From Anodontia alba (taxonomy: Eukaryota > Mollusca > Bivalvia > Lucinida > Lucinidae): DNA of 64,000 bases. The stretch is taken from assembly GCA_964016985.1 (NCBI GenBank), contig OZ024834.1:83736289-83800288 (forward strand), read 5' to 3'. Under the pieces are notes generated by a model, which worked only from the letters and a program-made list of their open reading frames with translations, had not been told where the DNA came from and did not search any database. A program made the position numbers and the translations under genes. Position 1 is the first letter of the stretch; the number at the start of each line of letters is the position of its first letter. Below, piece after piece: positions 52,361-63,762 of this stretch.

Positions 52361-53688
52361 CGAGGGATGTTCGTAATGAATTGCTTATTGTCCTCTAGCT
52401 CGATATCCACGTGGGGCACGATAAAACCAATACATACCTGTATAGGGCTATTCAATATCTACATAATGGTGTATAAATGTACATGTTATACTAAGTGTAA
52501 GATATAAAATTTGCCATTTGAATACACGCAGTCATTGACCACTGCAGTAAAAATGGTTGGTAGAAGCGTCGACAAAAAGGATGAAATACGGGCTTACATC
52601 AAAGCTCGCTTAAAACTTGGTTGTTCTTTGAAGAAGCTGATGACTGAAATTTCTACTGCTTTTGGACCTTCTTGTGTGTCTTATGACACAGTTCGGCGGT
52701 GGAAAAAGAAATTTGAGTCTGGTGTAGAGTCCATCAAAAATGCACCGAAATCAGGTAGGCCAAAATCTGCATCTCGTAAAGAAATCGCTTCCAAAATAAA
52801 GGAAATCATTGAAGAAGATTTACAGTTCGTGATATTGCACGAAAGGTAGGCATATCTATATCAACGGTTCACCTTATTTTGAAGAAGCATTTGAAAGTCA
52901 GAAAGATTTCTGCTAGATGGGTGCCACATCTGTTGACTGAGGAGCAAAAGAGACAACGGGTTAAAGTGGCCAAAAAGCTGCTTCAAATGTTTCCAAAATA
53001 TGACAAAAAGCAGTTTGCCAATGTCGTCACAGGTGATGAAACCTGGGTCCATTATTTTGAGCCCGTCAGAAAGGTTAGCAATAAGATCTGGGACACTAAA
53101 CACAGCAAAAGCCCAATAATTACCAAACGTTCTTTGAGTACAAAGAAGGTTTTGTATGCAATCTTCTTCTCTGGTGAAGGAGTCGCAATAAAAGTGCCAG
53201 TGAAAAAGGGCAAAAGCATCACCGGAAAGTACTACAAGGACGTAGTACTGAAGAAACTGAAAAAGTATTATCAGAAACGACGCCCTGCCACTGGTTTTAA
53301 ACATGTCCGTCTTCTACATGACAATGCTCCAGCTCATACCTCCGCAACAGTTACGGCGTTTTTGAAGAAAGAAAAAGTAACTGTTTTGCCTCACACCCCG
53401 TATTCCCCAGACCTTGCCCCATGTGATTTCTTTTGTTTCCGAAATTGAAAGCATTCCTTGCTGGGCAGAAATACCAGTCCCGACAGGCACTTGGATCTGC
53501 CATTCAGTACCTTATTACTGTGCCCAAATCAGCGTACCGTGACGCCTTCAAGAAGTGGATACATCGGCTGAAACTTTGCATTTCTAGCCACGGGCAGTAC
53601 TTCGAAGGTATGAAATGAGTACTTCTGGGCTAACTTGAAATTTGAAGTCTCCAGATAGAAATAAGCAATTCATTTCGAACATCCCTCG
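52361..53688 (+). mobile_element. mariner-type DNA transposon, 1328 bp
   Basis: Inverted ends of about 29 bases: CGAGGGATGTTCGTAATG at the left and the complement of CATTTCGAACATCCCTCG at the right, with two or three differences. A TA target duplication flanks it (52359-52360 and 53689-53690). Length and ends are those of a complete mariner; decay is confined to the gene inside. Confidence 0.92.
52553..53618 (+). pseudogene. mariner transposase with two frameshifts
   Basis: The first frame (52511-52849, likely start ATG at 52553) encodes the helix-turn-helix DNA-binding part (YDTVRRWKKKFESG, SGRPKSA). Near 52825 the frame changes; the second part (52879-53448) holds the catalytic motifs GDETWVHYFEP and HDNAPAHTS and the SPDLAPCDFF segment of the D,D34D family. 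Near 53440 it changes again and runs to a TGA at 53616. The catalytic acids are intact, so decay is recent, but this copy cannot make a full protein. Confidence 0.9.
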
Positions 53689-54058
53689 TATACCACCAAA
53701 AACTGAAAATTTTCAAATAAAAAATTTTGATATTTTTCATGTTTCTGCTCAAAACATAGATTGAAGGTACTCGTTAGAACAGCCTCAACGAGGCGGTTCT
53801 AATGAGTACCCACAATCTATGTTTTGAGCAGGAATGCATACCCCTGCATGTAAATCCCAGTTTAACTATATAAAGTGGGGTTTTCAGGGGCTCAAAATAA
53901 TATAGGCATGTTTTCGTGATGACGTGCTAGGGGTGGGGGCCCTGAAAACTACAATGCTATCATATGAAGAGTATCAATGAAACCGAAACTCTGATTTTCG
54001 TACGCTCGTGTGTTTTTTTGTTTCCAAGTACAACCATTACAGATTTAATTTGATAAGA

Positions 54059-54135
54059 GGCAAACAGTGAAGACCCAGATCAGACGCCACAGAACGCAAT
54101 AATGCGGTTTTTTTTTTTTTTTTTTTTTTTTTTGT
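54059..54135. repeat. Family D half-hairpin and T-run
   Basis: GGCAAACAGTGAAGACCCAGATCAG then CAGAACGC and a 28-base T-run, directly before a family A copy. Confidence 0.5.
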
Positions 54136-54141
54136 CGTTTT

Positions 54142-54404
54142 CATTACGAAAACATGCCTATTCAATTATACTGAAACTTTTACCACCAAAACATGAAAAT
54201 TTTCAGATAAAAAATTCTGATATTTTTCAAATTTCAGCTCAAAATATAGATTGTGGGTACGGCGAGGCGGTTCTAACAAGTACCCACAATCTATGTTTTT
54301 GAGCAGAAATAAGAAAAATAATGTATACCCCTGTAAACCCGAGTTTTACTATATAAAAGTGGGGTTTAAGGGGGTCAAAATTATATAGGCATGTTTTCGT
54401 GATG
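54142..54404 (+). repeat. Family A element, left apex arm lost
   Basis: Ends intact; GATTGTGGGTACGGCGAGGCGG shows deletion of the CTCGTTAGAACCGCCTC arm. Confidence 0.8.
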
Positions 54405-54940
54405 GAACAGTAAACAGGCTACATAATCTGACTAAAATGTGTAATCTTCTTATAGCATTTGCGTTCACAGAAATATTGGTTTAGTGTTAGCAATGACCGA
54501 ACCTAGAATTAAACCAGACACGCCTAGACTGGCTCCAGTCCTTTCTGCACTTGTATTTCTGTCATTCTTTAAAATACATCCTGTAACATTATTGATCGCT
54601 TTAATTCCGATTCACTGGTTTGCTGCAGAAACCTATCTATTTATCAATGAAGGGGCATAACTAATTAGAATATTGCAAGCTACACAAGATTATGTCCCTT
54701 GAGAAGACAAACGGATATAAAAGAACAGAAGGAATCTGGAGAGAGATTGCAGTCTCGTTCATTCAACATCCTTAGTCAAAACTAAAGAGAATCTATTTTA
54801 GAACTACATAAATGGCTGACCATAAATGAGCATTCCTATGGCTATGACTGGGACCAGCTACATGTCAGTAGCAGGTTTTTTTTTCCTTATTACTTTATTA
54901 GATGGATGGTAAATGCTGTGCGAGTCACTGTCCTTAATAC
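54405..54940. other. Duplicated segment, no gene seen
   Basis: CTGACTAAAATGTGTAATC and GTTTAGTGTTAGCAATGA (54427-54500) recur at 56274-56372 in the same order. A lone C-type end (CTAGACTGGCTCCAGTCC) is at 54527. Confidence 0.45.
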
Positions 54941-55260
54941 AGCGAACACTCGTTACAACGACAGTATTTGTTCCCAAAGACGTTGCCATTAAAATGAATT
55001 TGCTATTGTACAGAATACTTAATGAGCAGATTGATATGTATGAAAAGTCTTGTTTTGTTCTTATTTCCTCATAGAAAATATGTCTGAGGCGATTCTAACA
55101 AATATCTAAAACATACGTTTCTTTAAAGTATTAAATATAATATTCTTGCACAATTTGTGATTAATTGTTACCTCCTAGGCGAAGGTTTGGTGACAGTCAA
55201 ATTGTCATTATAACGAATTTTGTCGTTGTATCGAGTGCCGGTATAAAGAGGATTATCTGT
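54941..55260. repeat. Family H element, apex damaged
   Basis: CTCGTTACAACGACAGTATTTG to ATCGAGTGCCGGTATAAAGAGG; of the apex only GAGGCGATTCTAACAAATATC is left. Confidence 0.65.
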
Positions 55261-55478
55261 ATTTTCAGAAGTCATCACGCATTTTAGACTGGCATCAGTC
55301 CAATAGATGTGATGTATTGAAGTTAAGTTCATAAAACAGATGTCTCTCTAATACCAATCTGATAAAACTGCAATCTCATTCGGTCTGAGCCACACAGTAG
55401 AAAAGCGAGCTAAGTGATCTCTTTGAAAGAGAAAGTAGTATGATCCACCTAGAGAAACGGACTTACTGAATGGACTGT

Positions 55479-55680
55479 AGACTGGCTCTAGTCTCCCGTG
55501 TCTAAATATTTATTCTTATAATCCTGTTTGATACTCCGCAAAAATATTACCAAACTAATATCATGACTAGAAAGGCTGGTCTAGTGACCAGTCAGGATAT
55601 TACCTTGATTTTATTTCAGTGGATTATCAAACAGATTTATAAGTCTAAATATTTAGTCACTGGAGACTGGAGCCAGTCTA
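55479..55680. repeat. Family C element
   Basis: TAGACTGGCTCTAGTCTCC to GGAGACTGGAGCCAGTCTA, apex AGGCTGGTCTAGTGACCAG. Confidence 0.8.
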
Positions 55681-55759
55681 AATGGACTGTTACTCCAGTT
55701 TGCCTACATTGTGCATGCTTGCACCTAAACGACAAAAAAACATCTGGTAACAACTAAAT

Positions 55760-56038
55760 CATCACGAAAACATGCCTAGATAATTTTGACCCTCTTAAAC
55801 CCCACTTTTATATAGTAAAACTGGGGTTTACAGGGGTATACATTATTTTTCTTATTTCTGCTTAAAAACATAGATGGTGAGTACTCGTTAGAACCGCCTC
55901 GCCGAGGCGGTTCTATCGAGTACCCACAATCTATGTTTTGAGCAGAAATATGAAAAAAATCTGAATTTTTATCTAAAAATTTACCTTTTTTTGGTGGTAA
56001 AATTTTCAGTATGTTTGAATAGGCGTGTTTTCGTAATG
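55760..56038 (-). repeat. Family A hairpin element
   Basis: Full length, apex CCGCCTCGCCGAGGCGG. It sits between the two copies of a segmental duplication. Confidence 0.88.
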
Positions 56039-56065
56039 TATACCTTTCTTATTTTCTATTGTTTT

Positions 56066-56238
56066 AAAAGGATATTACATTGGTTTTATTTCAGTGGATT
56101 ATCAAATAGATTTATAAGAATAAATATTTAGTCACTGGAGACTGGAGCCAGTCTAAATAGACTGTTACACCAGTCTGCTTACATTGTGCATGTTTGCACC
56201 TATACGACATAAAACATCTGGTAACAACTAAATTATTT
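56066..56238. repeat. Second copy of segment 55600-55758
   Basis: The right half of a C element (GGTTTTATTTCAGTGGATTATC to GAGCCAGTCTA) followed by ACATTGTGCATG and CATCTGGTAACAACTAAAT repeats the earlier segment with scattered differences. Confidence 0.7.
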
Positions 56239-56372
56239 TTTGTTGTTTTTGAAAGAATAACAGACTATATAACCTGACTAAAATGTCTATCCTATTAAGT
56301 TTTAGCTTTCACAAAAAATAAATAAATAAATAAATAAATCAATAAAAAAATAATGGTTTAGTGTTATCAATG
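56239..56372. repeat. Continuation of duplication and (AAAT)n
   Basis: AAATAAATAAATAAATAAAT at 56318; flanks match 54420-54500. Confidence 0.5.
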
Positions 56373-56516
56373 AGGGCAATCCAGATCAGACAGCGAAACC
56401 GTGTTACCCATATAGACTGATCAGTGACATTGCTATACATCAATATAATATTCATGCTACAGTGTAAGCGGATAGCGAGGGACCTGATCTGGTCCATCGT
56501 TATCCGCATATGCCCT
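56373..56516. repeat. B-related palindrome
   Basis: CAATCCAGATCAGACAGCG and GACCTGATCTGGTCCATCG ends; diverged inside. Confidence 0.4.
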
Positions 56517-56703
56517 GGAAGCAACTTTAAACATGACTCTAATCAATGCTTCCGCTTGTATGCGAAACAGAAGAGCAGAATTGAAGAATGACTCGAAGCG
56601 CAATCTTTCTACTTGAAATATTTATTTGTTGGTGCGATGTAATTGCATACTTGTACCGCATTTCATTTATCAAAGCCGAAAGAACAAGCACGTAACAACG
56701 AGT

Positions 56704-56905
56704 GAAAACGTACCATTGGACATATGCGCTCAGCGAAGACTCAGATCAGCCTGCGCATGCGCGCAGTCTGATCAGAGCTTTCACTGTGACGGAAGCTTTG
56801 AATCCTTAGCTATCCAAAGAGCGCTCAACGAAGGATCTGATAAGACTGCACGGGCTAGCAGGCTGATCTGAGTATTGGCTGTTTGCACAGGTCAAAAGGT
56901 ACAGT
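56704..56905. repeat. Family B element
   Basis: CGCTCAGCGAAGACTCAGATC, CGCATGCGCGCAGTCTGATC, then CTAGCAGGCTGATCTGAG and AAAAGGTACAGTC. Confidence 0.65.
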
Positions 56906-57075
56906 CTCCCAGGTAATTGCTTATGTTTCATTTTTTGTGAGGAGCAACCGTCTGTTGCATTACTGATGTCAGTAACTGATAGACCTGCAACTAATGCTGA
57001 AGATCTATTAGACTTATGGGAGCCTTTCGTTTCTTTAACCTTTAACACACTTAATTTAAATGATACTTAACTTAA

Positions 57076-57300
57076 CGCGCGAAAAGGGTCCTAATGGCAT
57101 ATCCCAACAGAAAAGGCGCATCCCAGCCTGCGCATCGGCGCAGTCTAAGAAGGACATTTTCTATTCGTCGATTTTGTCTCCAGCATCCACTGATTCTATG
57201 AGCAGATAATTAAACCCTGATCAGACTGCGCGAACGTGCAGGCTTATCTGGTATTTCATTGCCGGTACATGTATATGGTAAATGTGCCCTTTTCGCGAAC
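57076..57300. repeat. Family B variant with GCGCGAAAAGGG ends
   Basis: GCGCGAAAAGGGTCC and GTGCCCTTTTCGCG pair. Inside, CCCAGCCTGCGCATCGGCGCAGTC and CGTGCAGGCTTATCTGG follow the B plan. The different termini make it a separate subfamily. Confidence 0.6.
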
Positions 57301-57689
57301 AAACTAGCAAGCGTTTTTAACTATTCCAGGCGCATGTCAGACCAGCAATTTTACTAACGTCATGGAAGTGTCTACGTTTTAAACATTTTCGTATAGCTCG
57401 TATAAGTTCGCTGGTGTTTTTTTTTTTTTTTTTTTTTTGTTTGTTGTTTGTTTTCCCTTGGTTTTCTTTATTATGATTATTATTTTCCGCTTTATAAATG
57501 TTGAAAGACTTGCGCTAAAAACAGCATCAGTAAAATCCTAAATTTACGAAAGTCGTTAGATTACCCACTAGTCATTATTTCATCAATCAAACATCAAAGA
57601 GTAATCTGAGACATTGCCGACTTCATAAACTTTTACATAGCGTTAAGAAAGTGTGTGTGGTTATTGGTTTTATTGTTGTATTAGAGGGA
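57301..57689. other. No gene seen
   Basis: T-run at 57418-57438; unassigned otherwise. Confidence 0.35.
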
Positions 57690-58085
57690 ATGAGATACGT
57701 TTTCAGAGGCAGCAGCATCTGTCAAAATTGTTTTGCCTCCCAACTGTATCAAAGCACTGACAGCACTGGTGGGTCGATTGTCTCTGAGTGTATGCTGAGA
57801 AAATGGTTCTGAACGGGGATTTAGACTGTTTCATTTAACCCTTAACTTCCTGTAAAATAAGCAAACAGTGCAAATCCTGATCAGACGCCGCGTTTTGCGG
57901 CGTCTGATCTGGGTCTGCACTGTTTACCAATGTCCCAGTCCAGATTTTACAGATAACCCTCTATCAATAGCGCTCTGACGTCACAGCGACAAGAATAGCG
58001 CGGCTATTAATAACAGTCTAACGCGCGGTTAGATAACATTGGTCAATGATAGTCACCTGGACAACTTTGGCGCTTGTATACTATG
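57690..58085. repeat. Family L element with D hairpin, most complete
   Basis: CAGCACTGGTGGGTCGATTG, TTTAACCCTTAACTTCCTG, D hairpin at 57861-57928, CCCAGTCCAGATTTTACAG, CTCTGACGTCACAGCGACAA and ACATTGGTCAATG occur in order. All other L copies are subsets. Confidence 0.65.
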
Positions 58086-58189
58086 TATTGCTTGTAAACA
58101 TCGACACTAAAAGGGTCTAATCTGAAAGAAAAATAAATTGCTCCCACATGGAGAAAATGCGTTCCTTTTAAAGTATGCTTCTTTTCAGA

Positions 58190-58372
58190 AGGTTGTTGGT
58201 ATGCAGGGAACAAGAGCTCATCGAAATGTGCTTCTTGAGGGAAATCAACAGAAAGCTCAGAGATTGTTAGAGGTTAATTCGTTGAGTTGTGTGAAAGTCA
58301 AATATTTTGATTCTTCATGTAACATCGAAGAATCCGACCGGTTCTCTCAACACTGTCTCTAGTTACATCTGT
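58190..58372 (+). CDS. Possible terminal exon of unknown gene (weak)
   Basis: CTTCTTTTCAG|AAGG would be an acceptor; the frame then runs 59 codons (VVGMQGTRAHRNVLLEGNQ ...) to TAG, with AATAAA 260 bases further on. The 5' border lies in a decayed family N hairpin and no upstream partner exon or family is recognised, so this may be chance. Confidence 0.2.
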
Positions 58373-58959
58373 ACATTATTGTAATGCTGCGAAAATTAAC
58401 GGCAAATCACGCGGTACTTTATCATTCAAGGTAGAAAGTAAATACAGGTTGGTTCTGTAAAAGATAAAGCAAGCGATATTGTGTATTTTGCCCATGCAAT
58501 CTTGTACATGATACATAATTTATGTTATGGGATTTTATTCTTTCATTATCTTTGTCTAAAATTTAAGTAATAACGAGGTAAAAATAAAAACTATCCATTA
58601 AAACTGCAAATATTGTTGTTGTTTTAAAATAAAGCTGATCTTAAGCTCAAGAAACTATTACTATAAAGAAAATAAAGTCAAATCGTGTTATCATAATGTT
58701 AAAATTGAAATAATATGATAAAACCAAAGTAGTTTATCTTCAATACCAAATCTAAACCGTTTCACGCAATCTGTCAGCCAAGTATATCTCTGTTTATCGT
58801 TACCAGTTTTTAATGAAGAAAGGTGCTAAAATTCTCCGATATTGTAATATTTTAGTCTACAGATGGGAAAAGGATCCTGATCACATAATGATACAAAGCA
58901 GGGATTCGTATAGCCTGAATAATACTCGCTGGCTACTTACAAATGAATTGGGTATTGCA
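58373..58959. other. AT-rich, no gene seen
   Basis: Holds the AATAAA at about 58630 that would serve the possible exon at 58190. Confidence 0.35.
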
Positions 58960-59192
58960 CATTACGAAAACACGCCTATTCAAATATACTGAGAATTTTA
59001 CCACCAAAAAATGAAAATTTACAGATAAAAGATTCTGATATTTTTCTAACCGAGGCGGTTCTTACGAGTACCCACAATCTATGCTTTTGAGTAGAAATAA
59101 GAAAAATAATGTATACCCCTGTAAACCCCAGTTTTACTATATAAAAGTGGGGTTTAAGGGAGTCGAAATTATATAGATATGTTTTCGTGATG
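58960..59192 (+). repeat. Family A element with central deletion
   Basis: Both ends intact; the left arm and apex are lost (TTTTTCTAACCGAGGCGGTTC). Its right end coincides with the first bases of the LINE. Confidence 0.8.
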
Positions 59193-59794
59193 AAAATATA
59201 ACCTGCTTCGTATAGAAACCGACCTTATGACATATATTCCCGTGCTTTTAATCTGTTTATTAACAATCTTGTAGAGAATATAAAGCAGCTGAATGTTGGC
59301 ATCGATATTGGTGAGGAAATGGTTTCCTGACTCGTATATGCAGATGATTTAGTCCTCTTGGCGGAAAATGAAAATGACTTGCAAATTCTATTAGATATTT
59401 TATCTGTTTGGTGTAAAAATAATAAACTGCATGTAAATGAGGCTAAATCAAACATCATTCATTATAGAACTCCCTCCATACCCAGAAAGAACTTTAATTT
59501 TAGTTGTTGTGGAAACATGTTAGATATTACAGATCGATATAATTATCTGGGTCTACTACTTAGAGAGTTTCCTGATTTAAATATAATAGTGGGCACTGTT
59601 GCAAAATCTGTAAGCCGTGTTTTAGGTCTAGTGATTTATGAATGCAAAATGAACGGTGGTCTTTCATTTCAATGCTTCACGAAGCTTTATGACTCTCTTG
59701 TGTGGCTTATCATTTACTATGGTTCAAGCATTTGGGGAACAAGTAAACAGGCATGCATCGAAGCTTCCAAAACCGAGCCTGCAGGTTTTATATT

Positions 59795-60057
59795 AGACTG
59801 GCTCCAGTCGTTTTTGTTTTATATCTATTTCTCTCTTTCTCTACATTATTTTTTTTATCATGATCCTCTTTAATCCAACTTCAAGTTACCTATGGCTGAA
59901 CAAAAACCTTTCTTTCTAGCCAAGGGACTGAAGTAAACAAAAATTCTACAAGCTATACAAGTGTTGTGTCCCCTCAAAAAAAAAAAAAAAAAGAAAAAAA
60001 AAAAAAAAAAGAAAAAGAAAGAAAAGAAAAATAAAGAAAGGGTCTGGGGCCAGACTA
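59795..60057 (+). mobile_element. Family P element, copy 2, inserted in the LINE
   Basis: TAGACTGGCTCCAGTC to GTCTGGGGCCAGACTA, with the A-run (59959-60010) and CTTTCTAGCCAAGGGACTG of copy 1 at 48935. A TA step at the ends would fit a TA target. Confidence 0.8.
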
Positions 60058-61073
60058 GTTTTATATGGGAGTTGGCAAATACACACTGAACTTAGCCGTT
60101 AAAGGTGATATGGGGTGGACGACGGTCCTAGTCAAGCAGTGGAAATGAATCGGCCGATTATTTGCCAAAAATGATATGTCCATTAGCCGGCTGAATAAGC
60201 GTATAAAATCACGGTTTTTCTCAATTTGTCGGGTCGATGCAAAAATTGGGCCTTCAAATTTAAATCGCACATGGAAGAATTAGGCACAGGTTATTTGGCT
60301 GAAGATAATACTGATTTTTTTCAAAAGGCATTTATAGTTTATACAATAGGTGAAAAGGAATTCGATCTTTTTAAGGGTAATTGGAAAAGTGAGCTAGAGA
60401 ACATAAATCGACCAAATGGAAGCCGTAGTAAACTGAGAACCTACTGTGCGTTTAAAAACGTTTTTGATACCGAGACATATATTTCGCTGTCTATTCCAAA
60501 GCACCACAGAAGCGCGCTTGCTTAATTTAGATGCGGCGTTGCTCTGAACCTACTTGAAACGGGAAGATATGGAAATCTGCCACTTGAAGACAGAAAATAC
60601 TCTGCTTGTGACAGTGCAGAAACTGAATGTCATGTTACATATGAGTGTCCAGTATATGATGATTTACTCGTTGTTCTCCAAAGCTAACGAGACTATTGAG
60701 AATTTTAATATCCTAGATTCTTTTAACAAAATATGTTCGCTGCTCTCCAACGTTGATATTGTTAGAATGAATACCAAAACCCTCTGTGATATTTTAGCTC
60801 GTAGGCCCACATTAATTTATACATAACATCAATTTACTTTATAGCCGACTTCAGATCTGATCTATATGACTGTTGCAAGCGGGTCTGTTATAATTTTGAT
60901 ATCTTAAATAATGAAAACAAAATCAGTTTTATACTGTTCAATTCAAAAGTTGCAAATTTTGTGATAAAACTTGCTAATAAAAGAAACTGGGGTTTTAAAT
61001 GTTCATAAGGGTTACAGAAAATGTTTTATTATATGTACACAAGCCATGTATATAAATATGATGTTAAATGCTG

Positions 61074-61202
<129 letters not shown>

Positions 61203-61254
61203 TTATTTGCGTATTAATATGAATGTTTTATTTTAATTTGTATTGCACATATAT

Positions 61255-62010
61255 GGTGGAGATGAAAGAAGTGTCTTAGACCTATTAGGTATTGGTTGTC
61301 CCTTGTGTGTCAACATGGCGGGTCCGAGTAGGAAAGGTGTGCTGTTTGGACACTGGTTTCCGCCACATATTCTTTCTTCCACCCGGATCTGTTATGGTGC
61401 CTTTGTATGTGATACAGCCGACGCAGAGCAGACTCATATCTTTTCAAAGTGTTATACATATGAATGTACTTGAGGTAGTGTATTTAATTTATGTTTAATT
61501 ACTTCTTATATTTCATATCCATATTTCTATTATGACAGGCAGAGTGCTGATTTAAGGCCTACTCGGTGTCGACTGTGTCTTGTGTGTTACCATGGCGCGT
61601 CCGCATCATACAAATATACCTATATAATTCTGACCCCATTAAAGCCCATTTTTATATAGTAAAACTGGGGTTTACAGGGGTATACATTATTTTTCTTATT
61701 TCTGCTCAAAACAAAGATTGTGGGTAGTCGTTAGAACCGCCTCGCTTAGGCGGTTCTAACGAGTACCCACAATCTATGTTTTTGAGCAGAAATATGAAAA
61801 AATATCAGAAATTTTTATCTGAAAATGTTCAGCTTTTGGTGGTGAAATTTTCAGTATATTTGAATAGGCAGGTTTTCGTAATGTGGTGCGAAGGTCATGC
61901 TGTTTGGACACTGGTTTCCGCCACATGTTCTTTCGTCCACCTGGTTTCGGTATGGTACCGTTGAAGATGACGCAGCCGGCACGGAGTTCGCTTCCATCGT
62001 ACTATGATTT
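61255..62010 (+). repeat. Duplicated unit in the LINE 3' region
   Basis: GTGTGTCAACATGGCGGGTCCG, GCTGTTTGGACACTGGTTTCCGC and GACGCAGAGC at 61304-61430 recur at 61578-61603 and 61898-61978 (GTGTGTTACCATGGCGCGTCCG, same middle, GACGCAGCCGG). The second unit is split by a family A copy. Confidence 0.75.
61604..61883 (-). repeat. Family A hairpin element nested in the LINE
   Basis: Apex CCGCCTCGCTTAGGCGG; ends CATCATACAAATATACC (altered) and GGCAGGTTTTCGTAATG. Confidence 0.85.
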
Positions 62011-62160
62011 TATGTTTACACTTTAGGTACTTTCTCATAGTTTTAATCTGAACATGGTGAACGGCAGTTTTACTTTCCTATGGGATATGTGAAATGTTTT
62101 ATGTATATGTAAAATTGGCGAGACGTTAATTACTAAATCTTATCTTATCTTATCTTATAC

Positions 62161-62744
62161 AGGCTAACCCAGACCTTTGACATTCGAATATTCCCCAAAG
62201 ACAAAAGTTTTTTGTCACACGGATAAAATATGGAATAACATTCAAAAAAAAATAGGAAATATTAGTTGAAACCAAAAAAAAAATAAATAAATAAATAAAT
62301 AAAAAAAATAAAATAAAATAAAATAAAAAAAAATAAAATAAATAAATACACAATGCCAGAAACGAACAGCACCCAGTCAACATAACGTTATTTCAATGTC
62401 ACCGCAACATCAGTGCGTATTGAAGTCGTTATATTGCTGTGATGTATTCCATTTCTCCTGAGCAAAACACCCAATCGCCGGCATAGGTCACGTTTTCTGC
62501 TGCCCCAGTTCCAATCGGACATTAACTTTCACGTAACTGGCAGGAAACCGCATTTTTACAAGTCTGTATATAGGTCAAATTTTCTTGAAAAAGAAACAGA
62601 CAGCTTATAATATTTACTTTGTTTCTTTTTGTTTAAATTTATAGAAGTACGCCTCATTAACAATGGAAAGCCTTGTGTAAACCAAACACACCGGAATTTA
62701 TGCGTTATACTGATTTCCCATAAGTATGCGGACTGACAGGCCAG
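62161..62744. other. No gene seen; (AAAT/AAAAT)n tract
   Basis: Simple A/T repeat at 62272-62347. The remainder is unassigned. Confidence 0.45.
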
Positions 62745-62812
62745 TTCAAACAGTGTTGACCCAGGTCAGACGCGGTAGAACGCGGTGTCTGATCAGGGTC
62801 TACACACTTTAC
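62745..62812. repeat. Family D hairpin
   Basis: AACAGTGTTGACCCAGGTCAGACGCGG-TAGAA-CGCGGTGTCTGATCAGGGTC; stem sequence differs from other copies (GCGG for GCCGC). Confidence 0.65.
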
Positions 62813-63021
62813 CACTTACCCAATTGTTTAGACATATCAACAGGTTGTCAAATGGACTGTTCCAATTTCAGGGCAAGTTATCTAGGGTTAATAGGTAACA
62901 GATGTAATACTAAAGAAATAGATGGCTTGGCTTAATAACGAAGAATGAAGACCAATGCCAGCCAGTAAGGGCACCAAAACAGACCAGTCAGAGCAATCTT
63001 TGTTCGTTCACAAAATCATAT

Positions 63022-63373
63022 ACAGTGAACCTTCGTTACAACGATACCATTTGTTCCTAAAATATTGCCATTTAAGTGAATTTGCTGTTGTAAGGAATGC
63101 TTAAACGCAGCAGAATGTTAAGTAAGAAAGGGTTTGTTTTATTCTTATTTCCTCACAAAACATACTTTTTGTATATTTGATAGAATCGAATGAAATGAGG
63201 CGATTCTAACAAATATCCAAAACATATATTTCTTGAAGTATTAACTACAATGTTCGTCTATAACTTCTGATCAATTGACACCTCTTGAGCGAAGGTTTCG
63301 TACCAGTCAAATTGTCAATATAACAAATTTTGTCGTAGTATCGAGTGTCGGTATAAAGAGGATTGACTGTACT
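63022..63373. repeat. Family H element
   Basis: CAGTGAACCTTCGTTACAACG to GAGTGTCGGTATAAAGAGG; apex TTGATAGAATCGAATGAAATGAGGCGATTCTAA partly rearranged. Confidence 0.7.
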
Positions 63374-63467
63374 GGTGGTTTTCTTTATTCAGCAACTATA
63401 TTTATGACTCTTGATAGAACTGTTTTGTTTTTAATGATTTGAAATTGTGCAGGTCAACTTTTACATA

Positions 63468-63683
63468 TAAGCCGGGGAACAGCATTTTTAAGATTGCATG
63501 TACGCCATGTGAAGACTCTGATCAGACTGCGCATTCGCAGGGCATTCTGTGGGTAGCCAAGGATCCCAAGCGTCTTCAAGCAGACAGTGAAGACTGTGAT
63601 CAGACTGCGCTGATGCGCAGGCTGATCTGAGCCTTCGCTGGACGCACATTGAATCTTGTAGGAAATAATGTTCCCCAGTTCAT
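63468..63683. repeat. Family B element
   Basis: AAGCCGGGGAACAGCATTTTT and GGAAATAATGTTCCCCAGTT are the long ends; GAAGACTCTGATCAGACTGCG and GCAGGCTGATCTGAGCC the inner arms. Confidence 0.7.
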
Positions 63684-63762
63684 TTCATAATACATTGTTT
63701 ATTTTATTTGGTAAAGTTAAAATTTTATGTTGGACTGGCCTGGCCTGGCATTACCTGGAGTA

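Larger units (their letters stand above)
52322..53921 (+). repeat. Family A element split by a mariner insertion
   Basis: The A left end CATTACGAAAACATGCC to CTGAAGATTA is at 52322-52360; A resumes at 53689 with TACCACCAAAAACTG and ends GCATGTTTTCGTGATG at 53921. Apart from the mariner, the copy has the standard length. Confidence 0.85.
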
